A DNA stretch of 60,000 nt from Owenia fusiformis. Taxonomy: Eukaryota; Annelida; Polychaeta; Sabellida; Oweniidae. Shown piece after piece: positions 41,743 to 52,999 of this stretch. A model generated the notes under the pieces. That model was not told the origin of the DNA, did not search any database, and saw only the letters and a program-made list of their open reading frames with translations. A program made the translations under genes and the position numbers. Each line of letters begins with the position of its first letter. Within the stretch, counting starts at the first letter, position 1. The DNA lies in assembly GCA_903813345.2 (NCBI GenBank), contig CAIIXF020000005.1, positions 34,849,375-34,909,374 on the forward strand, given 5' to 3'.

Positions 41743-44700
41743 GTTTTAATTGTTCTCTTGCTGATGTATGTTTGTCATTTTGTGGTATTTAAATTCTGCA
41801 AATGTCTGCTGGTTTGAATATTTTCCGACATGTATAAGTAGCATAAGTTTTTGGCCGATATAAAGATGGCAGCAGCGGTAGAATCTCTAAGAGAAGAATG
41901 ATCATGAATACAATAGTTCGTCGACTGCAAATAAATTAAAATCAGTACAATGCGGCGAGCATAGGAAAACTGCTTTCGCCAGGCGCAAGTCAGCTTACGG
42001 TTGACTTGCGTCTGCTGTAGAGTTTTGATGGGTAATGCGGCTTTGGAAACAGTCGATTTTCGGTCATATATTTACTGCGAACACGACACAATACAAACAC
42101 TGCAGTTTGATGTAATATCACTGACACCACACTGAACAGCAACCTATAGTACAAAAGAGAAATATTACCGACCGCAGAAATGATAGACCCTACGGTCGCC
42201 GTAGCAAATGTGACTGTGTCTTTTGCCTTTGGATTAATTTGTATTTACATTTGCAGCCATCATGAAAACATATTTGCTTATTTTGGGGACTACTTTCTTC
42301 AGTTGATAAGTTCTGAATCGTGTCGAGAGAACATTCTTCGAAATACTAATAACTTACGAGCAGAAAGTTGTCAATGGTGCTAGAAAATACTGTGAGCATT
42401 TGGATTCTGGAACATACTAAAAGTAATGGACGTTATGTTGATATTAGATTATTCTTTGATCAGGGATTAACCATAATTATTTTACATAACAGTTTACTAG
42501 TTTAATAAATAAATTGGTCGAGTATTGTTTGCTTTTTGCTATATTCTGATTGAATTAATTGAATTTTCCTCATTCATCGTAAGTACCGCATACTTTTAAC
42601 AAAACTGACATTACCTACAGACATTAAATTAAACTATTTAAAAATATGTATCTGTACCTTGCACATAGACGCTATTAATTGTTAAAATATGAATTAATTA
42701 TAAGCACTTGAGAGCATACTTTTATGCCCCTTAGACCTATTTCCACATTACATTAAAATGCATTTTAAAAATTTTAAATAATGCACAAAAATAAAATGAC
42801 ATTCATTTGTGTACGTTATGTATACAATTATTGTTTACAAGAAATTGTATACAAAACCCTGATCTTGCATTTGAGTGTCGTGAAAAAATATTCCAAACAG
42901 CACTAACTTTGATGTCGTATAGTACGAGCCTAATCTGGAGTTGGCCAATAATAATTAGTCCTAATGTTACATTTTTCAATCATCGCGCATTTTTAAGATA
43001 TCAGATATATTTGGAATACATTATTCTACCATTTAAACAACAGACGAATCGATATAGTCTTGACGAAACTCATATTTACATCATGTTACATAAATCAAGT
43101 TGAGTGGTTTATCATTAAAAATGATGTTAAACATAAAAACATAAAAGCTGATGTTGAATATGAAAATGAAGTGAATTATAAATCATGTTATGCAACATTT
43201 GAAAAGAAACAACTAACATAGCATCATTAATCTTAGGAGCTTTAACAACCCAATACAAAATGTGTAAGCTTTTAATTTGTACGTTTGTAAGATTTTTCAT
43301 GTCTAAAACATTTAAACATGCAGTGTTTGGTTGAAATTAAACACTATTCGTGCGGCTATATACCCTTAAATTGTCGTTGTCGTACGGCACCCTTCCTTAC
43401 ATCGGGCGGTCTACAGGACACCTGGGGGCATGAAAAATTGTATAAAAGGCTTGAGATGTCTTCCCAATCTGGGTATGTTCCGATCAGTTTCAGAAAGTGG
43501 GAGGACATGGCCACTTTTATCTCCGCGATAAAAATATCCCGCCGACTCGTCGTAGGACGTCTAAAGATCGGCCGATATTTGCCGATAGCTCTCGGAGGCC
43601 GTACGGCGTACGGTTAACCCATTTTGGCTGAAAAACGTCTCGACCTTGCGCCGTTTCTAAAATCAGAGCAATGTGATCAAATATGACTGAGGTATCAATT
43701 GTACGAGTACATTGCACGATATAAGATGAGCAGACGGTTAATTAAGTAATTGGGAATTATTACATTTTATAATGAAGCTAAAATGTTGGTGTCACGATTC
43801 AAAGCATGGTGTAAAAACCATGCACAAAGAATGAGATGACCTGACGAAACCCCAAATGACACATGGGCTACATAAGAGACAAAATCAATTTTCTTCTTCT
43901 TTAGGGATTCCAAATTATTAAGCTGAAATTAATTGTTCCGTCGTGTAATGGGAATTAAATGTGATATTATTGACGCAACGACCTTTGGAACGATGGAAGA
44001 CAAAACAATGAAAGGGGAGCTATCGGAGCTAGGTTCCGTTGGAGTCCCGAGAGACTAGATGAGTTTATGGGTTTTACAATGTGACTGAGATATTCTTTAT
44101 TAGCACAGCCGCCTGTAAAATGATTGACTCAGATACGGACGTTGCAAAATGTATTTCCATATCAGTGCATTATGGTGCAATATAAATAGAGGTTATCTAA
44201 TGGGAGGGATGGGATATGTTTTTTTCGAGGAAAAATATGATATTGGCCGATACAAGGAAAATATCAGTGACCGAGGACGACAGCCTAGAGTCAATGTCAC
44301 GCATATTCTCTCGACGAAAAAGTCATATTTTATCACGAGCATGAATAACCCATTTATTCCTTAATTTTTTCTGAAACTCATTCATTTTCAAGTTGGATTT
44401 CTCATCATCCAAGGATGGTAACATAAAATGATAAATCTGATTTATCATGTAACGTTTTTTAACTCTTATGAATAAGTTTTAAAATAGAACGAAAGATGTC
44501 AAAATCAAGAGCAATCCTCTGGAAAGTTCTAATATGGGATCTGTTACGGGGATTGGGCTGAAGTTAAGGGATCTGATTTGTTAATATTAATTCTATTCAT
44601 GTTTATTTGTTTATTTTCCAAGGGAAACATGTAACTATGGAATAAATGAACATAGTTTAGTTTTTTATATGGGGGTGTATGGCCTTTACACATAAGAGAC

Positions 44701-45196
44701 AATTTTACAAAGATTCCATTGTTCTTAACCACAGATCCTAAACACTTCTAGGAACTGTTATTTATGTAGACATTTTCTTTCACCCGTTTTGTCCAAAATA
44801 CAGTACGTAGTGTTATACCATACTGTGTACTTATCCATTGTACATGCATTGCCACACCGTGTGTTACTTCTGTTAACAACATCATTATACGTTCTAGAGC
44901 AACATTTTATCTCTCGTCATGTGCCGTTGACAGTTCTAATTATTTTTACGACATATTTCATTCTTTCAATTCACTTGATGCGAGTCACGTGGCATATGAA
45001 CATTTTCGCAGTTCCACCTTGATATTTAAACGTGTAATGTGTATGTCATTAATTTCCAAAATATCAGTGGATTGTGACATTAATTAATTCCTGGGATATG
45101 AAAAATGTTGCAATTACATTTAGAGTTTAATTTTTGATCTTTTTGATCGTTCATTAATCTAAAAATGACTGAACGATCAAATCAGACCAATAGATT

Positions 45197-45368
45197 CAGG
45201 CCCGTAGCCAGGATTTGCCAGGGGGGGGGTCAGTTTTCAAAAACTTCCAGGGGGTTCACATTTGACATTATTGGCCAAAAAATGGCCAAAATCACTTGAG
45301 AAGTGCTCAAAATGGTGAAAAACTGCATGATTTTGAAAGAATTTTTTGGCACCCTGGCTACGGGCCTG
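45197..45368. mobile_element. 172-bp MITE with CAGGCCCGTAGCCAGG ends
   Basis: CAGGCCCGTAGCCAGGAT at the left and its inverse (CCCTGGCTACGGGCCTG) at the right; polyG tract inside and repeated CAAAATGG/AATGGCC words. Non-coding. Confidence 0.75.
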
Positions 45369-46487
45369 AGATTAACCGATCTATAAGAGGTAGTGACATA
45401 AGAGAACGATAAAATACGACACAGTTAATATAAATACGATAAACTGGTGTGTTTTACCTTAGATCACCAGTCCATTTACAGCAAAACTGTATATGGATAT
45501 TATGTACTGAGGGGGGATTCTGGGTGTTCGTGGAGGTTTGATATATAATTTTTCGTAAAAATTGAGGGAAACGTTAAATGAGTAAAACTTAAATCGAGTT
45601 CGCTTTTCCATGGCGATAACTCCCAAGAACCACAGTAGGTATGGAACAAAACCTGATAATGCTAATAATGAGTTTCTTATTAACTCCCAGACGGGCATTT
45701 AGGTCAATTGCTTTCTAATTATGAATACTTAAAGCGATCATTCAATCAGTTTTAATATACAAATATAATTTAATTCAAATAATTATACGATACGTAGTTA
45801 ATTTTAGGGTAATGTAACTACCGCTCCGAATTTCAGTGGTCCCAAAGCATATGTCAAGCTTTATACACTTCGCCATGTTCAAAGAAAGAAAAAGTCAATT
45901 ATATGGAAGGGTGACAGGGCTAATTGTAAAATAAACGCTTGTGTGTTTTTACATTATGTACCGTTTTATATTCCTTTTCTAGCAATATCAAATTACATGT
46001 GAAAACAATAGTAAAAGTGAAAGTTGATATAATAATGATATAATATTTAAGTCTCTTGCTAATAAGAGTCATTTTTCATTTCCATTTTGTTACGTCATTT
46101 TGAGAATGTTATCTGTGGTTATGGATTTTTTTTATTTCAGAGTGGTTATAGATTTTGTAACAATACCCTACCCTAAAATAGCCAATGAGAACATTGAAGA
46201 AGTTCTACCAAATGATTTATGTACAATGTACAAAAAATTAAAACACACTTTTCAAATCCTTCCTCTAGAAAATATTAAATTCAAGTTGTTAACATAACTC
46301 AAACAGTTTCAATTGTGATTTTGAATGATTGATTAATTAACTTTTTTAACTTCAACTTATGGTTATCAGTTACAAAGGCAATCTCTATATCATTTAAACT
46401 TTCTCTCTGATACGAAATGCAGAAACGCATATTTGGCGTTATTTTCTACACAGTGATAATAAATATAAAAAAGAATATCATATCTTG

Positions 46488-46528
46488 ATTTAATCACGGA
46501 CCTGAAGAAGTCCGGATCCGTGATTTAA
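46488..46528. repeat. Hairpin, TTAATCACGGACC type
   Basis: TTAATCACGGACCTGAAGAA folds on TCCGGATCCGTGATTTAA. Similar in sequence and size to the hairpin at 25858. Confidence 0.6.
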
Positions 46529-47959
46529 CAAACAAAAACCAAGGTAGGCCTAACGATCAATTTAAGGTAAGACGGGATCAGCATTTGTCTGAATCTCCCA
46601 CAGGTATAATTCGAGCTGTTTAAGAACATTACACCACTTGGAATAATACGATCATTTAAAATAAAACAATATTTGTTACACATGTCTAATTGGAACATAC
46701 TTGAAATAGTTTACATACTATATAGCTCAAGGCGACGATAAAATTCTATAAATGACAAACTTAAAGTAAGTGTCACACGTTGCTCCTAATTAAGAGTTAT
46801 ATAGCACCTGCTATGATTAGCTCATATGCAAATTAAATATGAATAAAATTGTTATTAAATGTTATAAGAATCCAAATGTCTGTTGGACCTAGAGGGATAT
46901 GTAATAAAACAATCAAGGTGACACAATTCGTCATGACAATTAACGTAATAGTTATGCAATTTGAATTATTTTGATATCAAAATTCTAAGATCGATGCCCA
47001 AAAGGACACAAAAATATTATTTTGATTTCTGATGTGTTTGTATCCTTTAGACGGTAGACGGTAGACGGTAGTCAAAAGAAATTCTTCCTTTGGGGGCCCG
47101 TTTTTCCTTTACATATTTTAAGCGAAATCCTTGAATAAAGTTACAATCGTGATTGTGACCATTACTTTTTAAATATATATAATTCATGAGTTATTTAATT
47201 CTTCAAATAACCCATTACGTTTGTTGTAACTTTTGTTGGTTTGTAACAAAAATTTAATCAATAATATATTCTTCATCAATTTTTGGCCCGATAAATCCCT
47301 GTATGTTTTGATTGGGCTTTGGCTCTTTAATTATTAACCCCTGTAATACATAGCGTTCCATTTTCATATTATATTTAAATTTTCCCGAAATATTTTCTTA
47401 TTTTAGGACGGTATAGTGCGATCAATTCATGAATTGTAACGTATATGTCGAGTAGTGTATCTAAAAGGCCCACAGGAAACGTTATTAATTAATTGGCAGT
47501 GGTGACAATGGACACGAGTGAGTTAATAGTGTCATATATTTGAAATGCAATCATACACTGGCACCACTACCTAGTGGCCATGGCACAGCTTGTGCCGAAA
47601 TACACTCTTCACCATTTTTATAGATTACTATAACCTGCACTTATGTTTTATACGTTTCGATATATTTCAGACAAAAAAATCGAAATTTTATTTTTAAATT
47701 AATTAAATTAAATTTTATTGATTGTTATGCCTGGTATCATTTTTATGTAATAGTCTTTTTGTTCACGCCCATCTTACTTTAAGTTATCTCTGAGTCAATA
47801 CCATTGTAATATATTTAGCCAAGAGCGTACTATGATAACACTGTTACTTAATATTGATATTTTCATTTTTATATGTTTGACATTGAACATGAAAGGGTAA
47901 TTTTTGAGCACATGACTATCATAGCAATGATAGCTATAATTATTTCATCCCAGATGGGA

Positions 47960-48001
47960 ATTGGACAAATTAGTTCTGATAGGGGTTAAATCATTATAAA
48001 A
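47960..48001 (+). promoter_or_regulatory. Candidate TLX core promoter
   Basis: TATAAAA at 47995-48001 with an inverted CCAAT box (ATTGG, 47960-47964) 31 bp upstream; the start codon is 173 bp downstream of the TATA box. Motif-based only. Confidence 0.4.
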
Positions 48002-48173
48002 CGGTTTGCTTCCCCGTTCATTCATTCATAATTTTGACACTCGACCTCACGGTCCTTTATTTCTGTAAGTTTGTATTCTACGAAGTGTTATTCCCTGGAC
48101 TACAACTAGGCAAGATAATATCAACATTTAGATGCTAAAAAGGAATTAGACATTGCACAATTTAAGCAGAAGA

Positions 48174-48702
48174 ATGGAGGACTGTCGCAGTGATACGGAC
48201 GAGGTTCGGAGTACTATTTCAAGGAGCTCAACCCCAAGTAACCACAGTTTAGAGACCGCATCGACTGCATCTGGTGTGAACAGAAAACTTTCTTTCGGAA
48301 TATCAGCTATTCTTGGTCATCTAGATGACGAACAAAATGATACATCGGGTGAGCGGACGTCTAGCGAAGGAACCGTGAGCGGACCTCCGACGCCACCAAG
48401 CGGCTGTCACCCGAGCTCACTACCGGGGTTCGCCCCATCATTGTTCCCCCTGAATAGATCAAGGGACACTTTTAAACCATATGCAATGCACAATGCACTT
48501 CCAGTTTTGCCAAAAGTAGAGGTCGATTATAACGGCCTGCAGCATCTCCATTCACACTCTAGTCATGGCATTTTGGGCTACAATCTCCCAGCCCCTAGGA
48601 GCTTTACAATAGGGGGCGCTATGTCACCAAACCATGGAGTATTGGGAAATTATACGCCAACCCTGGACAACGCCAACCATGATGTGAACGCAAGTATTGC
48701 AG
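48174..48702 (+). CDS. TLX: TLX exon 1 (eh1 motif)
   Basis: 176 codons plus one base; donor GTGAGG at 48703. Less conserved, Ser/His/Pro-rich N-terminal region with the eh1 motif near its start and [16 protein letters not shown] in the middle. Confidence 0.9.
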
Positions 48703-51700
48703 GTGAGGCCACATTTCAATATTGCCTAAATTCCCAATGTGACACCCCCCGGGTGAGACCCCTGTCTTTAAAAAAATGCGAATATCCCTAGTCCTGAACG
48801 AAATTAATATTAATTTCCTGCAAAAAAACATCGAGGCTATAAATTAAGGCACAAATTTCATTTTATACGTTCATAATAATTATTTACATACAAAATATGA
48901 TGATACTATATTTTGCAATGTCATAGATATTCTTGTCAATCGAATTTGTGATTTGATGGTGGGCTAAACTTTTTCCGTAAAAGTGCATGAAAGGCGTTTT
49001 AGAAAAAACAAGTGTATGAAAGTGTAGTCAGGATACCCGATTTTGTAAAACGCCTTCCACTAAGAAGCTTTAGAGTTTTTTAATTGTCTATAGTGTAATT
49101 CCTGCTGCTAGTGCTAAGTGAAACTCTTTTCACTTGCAACACGAGGTGCCCCTTATGGCAAACGACGGCGAGCTTTTTATTTCATTTCAATTAGATCACT
49201 TTTTAACCAAAATGGTTTAATTTCAAAAATATTATTTTATTCAAGGAAATATTGAAAGGGGGTCAGAACTGGGGTTGGTGCGCTATAAAACAGGGCGGTT
49301 GGATAATTATATTGATATCTAGCTATTTGTGCCAGACTATGCAATAGAAACAAATCATGATTTAATCTCAGTCGACTCGGGACCATATTGAAATAATTAA
49401 AGACACCGACAATTGGGAAGATCATTAATATTGTTATGCAATGGGCTAATCGCGTCCCCCGGTAAATTCACTGCGATTGTAAAATGTAAGTTGTAAAAAT
49501 GTAAATCTGAAAAATGTTATTTTGCATATCCGATGAATCAATCATTCAAAAATTAATATATCTGAAGGTCAATGGGTTCTAGCTGAAGCCGACATGATGT
49601 AACCATCATTAGCATAACTTGATTTTAATCCTTTGTCCTGAACGTGATCTTAAACCATATGTCATCCGATGCACAGGTTGAAATCGCATATACAGATGTG
49701 TATTGAAAAATGACCACCATATTTGTGAACATGTGGTAGCTAGGCAGGCAATTCTCTAATCTTGATCTATGTAGTCCCTCGGCATCTGTTACAACCCTTT
49801 TAATTTGGAACTCATTGACTATACAATCAAAGAGCAATTAACTATTGTTGTAATGTATAAAATAGATGTTTGTAAACAAACAATTATCACGTCACTTTAT
49901 GTAATACAAGCTATTGTCTGCCACCTTGCGTTAAATTGATTGCACTTGTCGCTTAGAATGCTATATTCACATCACCCAAAGGGCACTTTTTATTTATCTT
50001 CGGATGGGGTAGAAATACTACTGTTGTGTTGATCCCTCACTTGTGTTGATTAAATTAGAATTATTATTCGATTATAAATGGTCAACATAAGATTAAAATA
50101 CATGTACATAAGCCATGTTGCTATATTTTCCGAAACTTTAACGTTCCAATATTCCTGTTTTAATACTTCATTTTTCCGAGATTCATTTTCAAGATCAGAA
50201 GTGCGTAAATGGAAAAGTTTCAGCAACTCATTCTTGTCTACCTGTAATTCGGCAACTTTTAAATTGATTTCAACCAAGGCTTATATAAACAAACTCTCAA
50301 AATTGTGCTTTCAGTACAGAGACGAGTTGGACATCCCTACCAAAACCGTACACCCCCAAAGCGCAAGAAGCCAAGAACATCGTTCACGCGCATACAGATC
50401 ATGGAGTTGGAGAAGCGATTCCACGGCCAGAAATACCTCGCATCTGCAGAGAGATCGTCACTTGCAAAGTCACTGAAGATGTCCGACTCTCAAGTGAAGA
50501 CGTGGTTCCAGAACAGAAGAACGAAATGGAGGTGAGTCACTGGAACACAATCCGTTGATATTATCAGAAATATCACTAGTAAGGTGGTCCACCTCTGTTA
50601 TCCAATACGAGAGACTTTTTAGAATGGCGAAAAGACGTTTGAACAAGACACCCTAAACCCTTTTATCATGTCACCACCACAAGTTGTGACATGTTGTTAG
50701 TCACAAACTTTTTGTGAACGGTGTGCGGCATTCATCAGTTGGTGTTCGATGTTCGGCGGGGTGTTCGGCGGTCGGTGTCTGTAACAAATGGCAGGTAGTA
50801 ACATTTTGCATGTTAATGCCTTGTTTGGTTTATGCATTGACCCACTTCAATCCACTTTTCTTATTAACTTAAAGTCAGAGACAATAAGGTCCTTAAAGAA
50901 GGACGGGGGGCAATTCCTGGCATTTCTAAAAACCAATCTATTTTCATATATGCAGATTGGGGCCGTAACCACGAGGTTGCGAGTTCGAGACGCGTGTGCT
51001 CCTTGCGTTTATTAATTCACCCATGCAATCACCAACAAAAAATGAAATATGAAAGTCAGCTAAAAGAAAGACGCATACTTGTTTGAAAGAGTACCTGGTA
51101 CTCACTTGTGCGGTTTGGTGGTTAGCCCTTTAGATGCCGGCAATACTTGTATTCTCACATGCTTACATCAACAATAAGTTTCACATGAACCCAACGTTCC
51201 AACGATATATGGTAATTTGTTATGCAGATAAGATCATTTATATTTAGATGTTCCCACATTTAGCAGCTGCATTTTGACGAGCTTGTTTTGCCATTGGCTC
51301 CGAATCTATTATCAAAAACTCAGCAATTTAAATCGGCATTGAAGTCGTTGAATAAAACAGAAACACATGTACAGACAAAGAAACACATAGACACATTTTT
51401 TTATTCCTCTTAGTCTGTGTTAACCAATGCACTACACCGCGGATTATAAAAAATCACCCATAAGATCATGAGAGGGACCTTCATAGATCAGAATGAGAAG
51501 TCACAGTCAAAATCAATTTTGCAGATACTGTAATTTACACGTTCGAGTATGCTAGTTATCTTAGATGTAGGAATGCAATTTTCGAACAGTTTTTGAGACA
51601 CACAATTATATTTCAAATGATGATAATAACTTATTATTTGAAGATAATGGCATTAACTCAACCTCATTATGTTTCCTTAATGTATTTGTAGTTCATGTTT

Positions 51701-52634
51701 TCTATTCCAATCATTATTTTAAAAGGCTTAATGATATTTGATTTAACAAATGGGCTATCTACGTATTAAATGAGACAGCTTAATTGCCATAAAACATATC
51801 ATTAGAAATTCAATTTGAAATAATTGGACAATAATTCCAATATATCACATTGACGAATGGCCTGGATGCAATTTTTGTAGTTTTTTGATGGAATCAAATT
51901 ACTGAATTCTCCAAATTATTCAAGCCCTGAAATGATGTACCCATTTAAGTAATTTGTAAACAATTCCAACCCTCAAAATGATAAGTTTAAACATCGGGAA
52001 CAAATAGGAGTATTTGCTGAGTTCCAGAGGCATTTTTAAATTTAATTGAAAATTAAGTTATGTTGATAATATGAATATATAGCCGTCCAAAGACAGTTTT
52101 TTAGCTGACAGTACATCTCGTTTACCCCTGTGGACCCCTGGGAATTTACCTGGTTGTGTCTTTGGGTTGTCCGTTATGCCTTTGTACGAAGTCGGTTTTT
52201 AGGATAATACGAAATGAATAGTAGGTTTATTATTCTAGGGTCATATTAATGACTATTTGCACAGGGGCATCTTTCGAATGTAGATCAAGGTATCGTTCAC
52301 TTAAAAAAATTGAGCTTAAATCAATATTTACATATTCGTTTTGGCACGCATTTTTTGTGGAGCCCATGTTTAAAGCAAATGTAGCATCGATATATTTTGT
52401 CATTTCAGACGCCAAACGGCGGAAGAGCGCGAGGCGGAAAGACAAGCTGCAAAACGCTTCATGGCTGGTATCACCAACGACAGCAATACACTGTACGAAA
52501 CAACTGTGAATCGAGATCCTGTCTGTCTGAACAATTCGTCTCTGAATGCCATGCAAAGTATAACACCTTGGTCTGAAGATAGAATGAATTTTTCGAATGT
52601 ACAAATTCCCAACCACCAAACGGCTATGGTGTAG
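48174..52634 (+). CDS. TLX: TLX/Hox11-class homeodomain transcription factor
   Basis: Exons 48174-48702, 50315-50531 and 52409-52634 join in phases 1 and 2 into 323 residues. An eh1-like Groucho-binding motif, [11 protein letters not shown], is at 38-48, as in TLX proteins. A Ser/Pro-rich region follows. The homeodomain spans about 193-252, preceded by [17 protein letters not shown]. It has [26 protein letters not shown] and [20 protein letters not shown]. Thr at homeodomain position 47, before WFQN, is the hallmark of the TLX class. EREAERQAA continues as in vertebrate TLX and fly C15. The family acts as nuclear DNA-binding regulators in neural and organ development. ATG 48174 is chosen because an in-frame TAG lies 25 bp upstream. 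An AATAAA is at 52991. Exon 1 alone would read on to a stop at 48791. Confidence 0.93.
50315..50531 (+). CDS. TLX: TLX exon 2 (homeobox)
   Basis: Acceptor TTGTGCTTTCAG, donor GTGAGT. Carries nearly the whole homeodomain, to TKWR; the last residues come from exon 3. Confidence 0.95.
50669..50818 (+). repeat. Dispersed repeat, copy B (shared with 15690-15778)
   Basis: Starts TGTCACCACCACAAG and ends GTCTGTAACAAATGGCAGGT..ACATTTTG.ATGTTAAT like copy A; about 60 bp longer in the middle with GTTCGGCGG repeats. Lies in TLX intron 2. Confidence 0.6.
50957..51000 (+). other. tRNA-like B-box sequence (SINE remnant)
   Basis: GGTTGCGAGTTCGAGACGCG is a B-box-like sequence after CCGTAACCACGA; no complete tRNA fold. 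Probably part of a tRNA-derived SINE in TLX intron 2. Confidence 0.35.
52409..52634 (+). CDS. TLX: TLX exon 3
   Basis: Acceptor GTCATTTCAG. Encodes [20 protein letters not shown], a short divergent tail, and stop TAG at 52632. Confidence 0.92.
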
Positions 52635-52990
52635 AAACATGTTTGAGAAAACAAAAGTATACCTCATTCACCATAGAGTTGCAATTGATTCGTTGATGCC
52701 CAGCTGTTGGCACTCGTCACTGTTGAGCTGACTGTCCCAACGTGAAATGTATGCATGAACACTTAAAAACTACCTGTATCTGAGAACACAAAGACACTCA
52801 ACTATACATTTATATTTATTATGACTATTATTTTTATATTATTTCAATCATTTCATATATTTCCTAATCGGACGCTCCAAATATAAATGGAACATCGCAA
52901 GTCTGTTTGCAACAAGTCTCTTGTAGCTAGACATCGTTGGGCTCCTTTATGATTTTATGTACCTTTATATTATGTAAATCACATGGATCA

Positions 52991-52996
52991 AATAAA
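52991..52996 (+). promoter_or_regulatory. TLX: TLX poly(A) signal
   Basis: AATAAA 357 bp after the stop, the first good match downstream. Confidence 0.6.
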
Positions 52997-52999
52997 TTA

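Larger units (their letters stand above)
41760..47959. other. Long gene-free region upstream of TLX
   Basis: About 6 kb with only short open frames lacking domains or splice partners. Holds one inverted-repeat element (45197), one hairpin (46488) and a short TAGACGG tandem (47050-47073). Such gene deserts often surround developmental regulators; no enhancer can be pointed out from sequence alone. Confidence 0.45.

Noticed and set aside
43318-43617. 99-codon frame in a locally GC-richer stretch
   Set aside because: No recognisable domain, and the opposite strand is also open; likely chance.
46140-46297. Possible exon after TTTTTATTTCAG reading VVIDFVTIPYPKIANENIEE
   Set aside because: Protein-like by eye, but no partner exon with a matching donor was found, and the AT-rich setting makes chance likely.
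48153-48173. TLX start at the TTG at 48153
   Set aside because: Not an ATG; an in-frame stop lies just upstream and ATG 48174 is the first proper start.
48703-48791. Read-through end of TLX exon 1
   Set aside because: Donor GTGAGG and the homeobox exon in matching phase show this is intron.
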